From an uncultured Streptococcus sp. (GTDB lineage: Bacteria; Bacillota; Bacilli; Lactobacillales; Aerococcaceae), in the NCBI GenBank assembly GCA_916049935.1, contig CAJZJI010000056.1, positions 1 through 5,959 of the forward strand: DNA of 5,959 bases, written 5' to 3'. This document shows positions 5,350 through 5,959 of this stretch, piece after piece. The notes below the pieces were generated by a model. It saw only the letters and a program-made list of their open reading frames with translations, was not told the DNA's origin and made no database searches. Both the position numbers and the translations under genes were made by a program. The first letter of the stretch is position 1, and each line of letters starts with the position of its first letter.

Positions 5350-5360
5350 ATGGTGAAATA

Positions 5361-5959
5361 ATGACACAGACAATCGGAGAAATTTTAAAAAGTGCAAGGC
5401 AATTAAATGGCTACACTCTTGATGACTTGCAACAAATTACAAAAATTCAAAAACGTTATTTAATCGCAATTGAAGATAATGACTTCGACTTGATGCCAGG
5501 TGCGTTTTATACACGCGCGTTCATCAAACAAATTGCTGACACAGTTGGATTGGACGGAGCATCTTTATTAGAAGAGCATGCGTCTGAAATTCCACAAGCT
5601 GTTGTGAAGACAACTCCACAGGCAACTTATACGACTTCTTCAAGTAATCGTACACGTTTAAATAAAAACAAGAGTAAATGGTCTTCAGTATCAGCAACTT
5701 TAAAAAATTACTTCCCAACAATCTTATTGGGAATGTTTATCGTAGCGATTATTTTTGCAATCGGACAAGCCGTATTTAGCAACCGTGCACAACGCAATAA
5801 TCCTGTAACGACTCAAGCTACAACACAAACAGCTGTTGCAGCAGAAACGACTGTTGCTACAACGACAACTGCAGCTCCAGAAGTGACAAGTGTTACTTAT
5901 TCATATGCGAACGGAAATGCATTGTACTATATTGCGAATGTAAGTAAATTCCCATTAGA
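5361..5959 (+). CDS. RodZ/YmfM-like helix-turn-helix membrane protein, N-terminal 199 codons (runs off right edge)
   Basis: Open frame from ATG 5361 to the window edge, 3' end missing. An N-terminal helix-turn-helix domain of the RodZ type (about 4-72) is recognisable by [18 protein letters not shown] and by [15 protein letters not shown] (45-59), matching the family's PG-x-Y-x-R-x-F pattern. A basic stretch (97-107) leads into one membrane segment (about 119-139). A Thr/Ala-rich linker (about 149-173) then leads into an extracellular domain, of which only the first part is present. RodZ links MreB to the cell-wall elongation machinery in rods; in cocci and ovococci the homologue is less well understood. 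In many Firmicutes this gene precedes pgsA, cinA and recA, which would lie to the right here (inference). It has its own promoter and a modest SD (AGATGGTG). Confidence 0.9.
   Translation, partial: MTQTIGEILKSARQLNGYTLDDLQQITKIQKRYLIAIEDNDFDLMPGAFYTRAFIKQIADTVGLDGASLLEEHASEIPQAVVKTTPQATYTTSSSNRTRLNKNKSKWSSVSATLKNYFPTILLGMFIVAIIFAIGQAVFSNRAQRNNPVTTQATTQTAVAAETTVATTTTAAPEVTSVTYSYANGNALYYIANVSKFPL

Noticed and set aside
5524..5721. Minus-strand open frame of 65 codons inside the RodZ-like gene
   Set aside because: Antisense to a clearly conserved HTH-membrane protein and unsupported by any signal of its own.
5815..5880. ACA/ACT/GCA-rich stretch as a DNA repeat
   Set aside because: It encodes the Thr/Ala-rich linker of the RodZ-like protein and shows no regular repeat unit.

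Overview
The window carries a complete seven-gene comG operon (comGA to comGG), which encodes the competence pseudopilus used for DNA uptake in naturally transformable Gram-positive bacteria. It has a VanZ-like membrane protein gene upstream and a RodZ/YmfM-like gene downstream. The moderately AT-rich composition, strong Gram-positive Shine-Dalgarno (SD) sequences, gene order and protein sequences point to a Firmicute of the order Lactobacillales. A Carnobacteriaceae/Granulicatella-like genome is my best guess, but the genus is not proven from sequence alone.

Layout. Positions 1-523 (minus strand) hold the 5' part of an unrecognised gene that runs off the left edge. Positions 524-696 are a divergent intergenic region with a good sigma-A promoter on each strand and two overlapping palindromes over the presumed start of the minus-strand transcript. 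A VanZ-family gene (697-1179) follows and ends in a strong intrinsic terminator. From 1292 to 5270 the comG genes run without a real gap: comGA-comGB, comGD-comGE, comGE-comGF and comGF-comGG overlap, comGB-comGC are 1 nt apart and comGC-comGD 5 nt apart. A new extended -10 promoter with a 9-bp inverted repeat precedes a RodZ-like gene (from 5361), which is cut by the right edge.

How the genes work together. ComGA is the cytoplasmic assembly ATPase and ComGB the polytopic membrane platform. ComGC is the major pseudopilin. ComGD, ComGE and ComGF are minor pseudopilins with class III signal sequences, and ComGG is the atypical last minor pseudopilin. The prepilin peptidase (ComC) and the DNA channel proteins (ComEA/EC, ComFA) would be encoded elsewhere. 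The DNA upstream of comGA has no convincing sigma-A promoter but has a T-rich tract followed by a CG-containing element, which fits control by a competence sigma factor (inference).

I found no mobile element, CRISPR array, tRNA or rRNA, and no previously undescribed system. The items most worth a second look are the palindromes in the two regulatory regions, the unknown His/Tyr-rich minus-strand protein, and small departures from consensus in the pseudopilins and ComGA.
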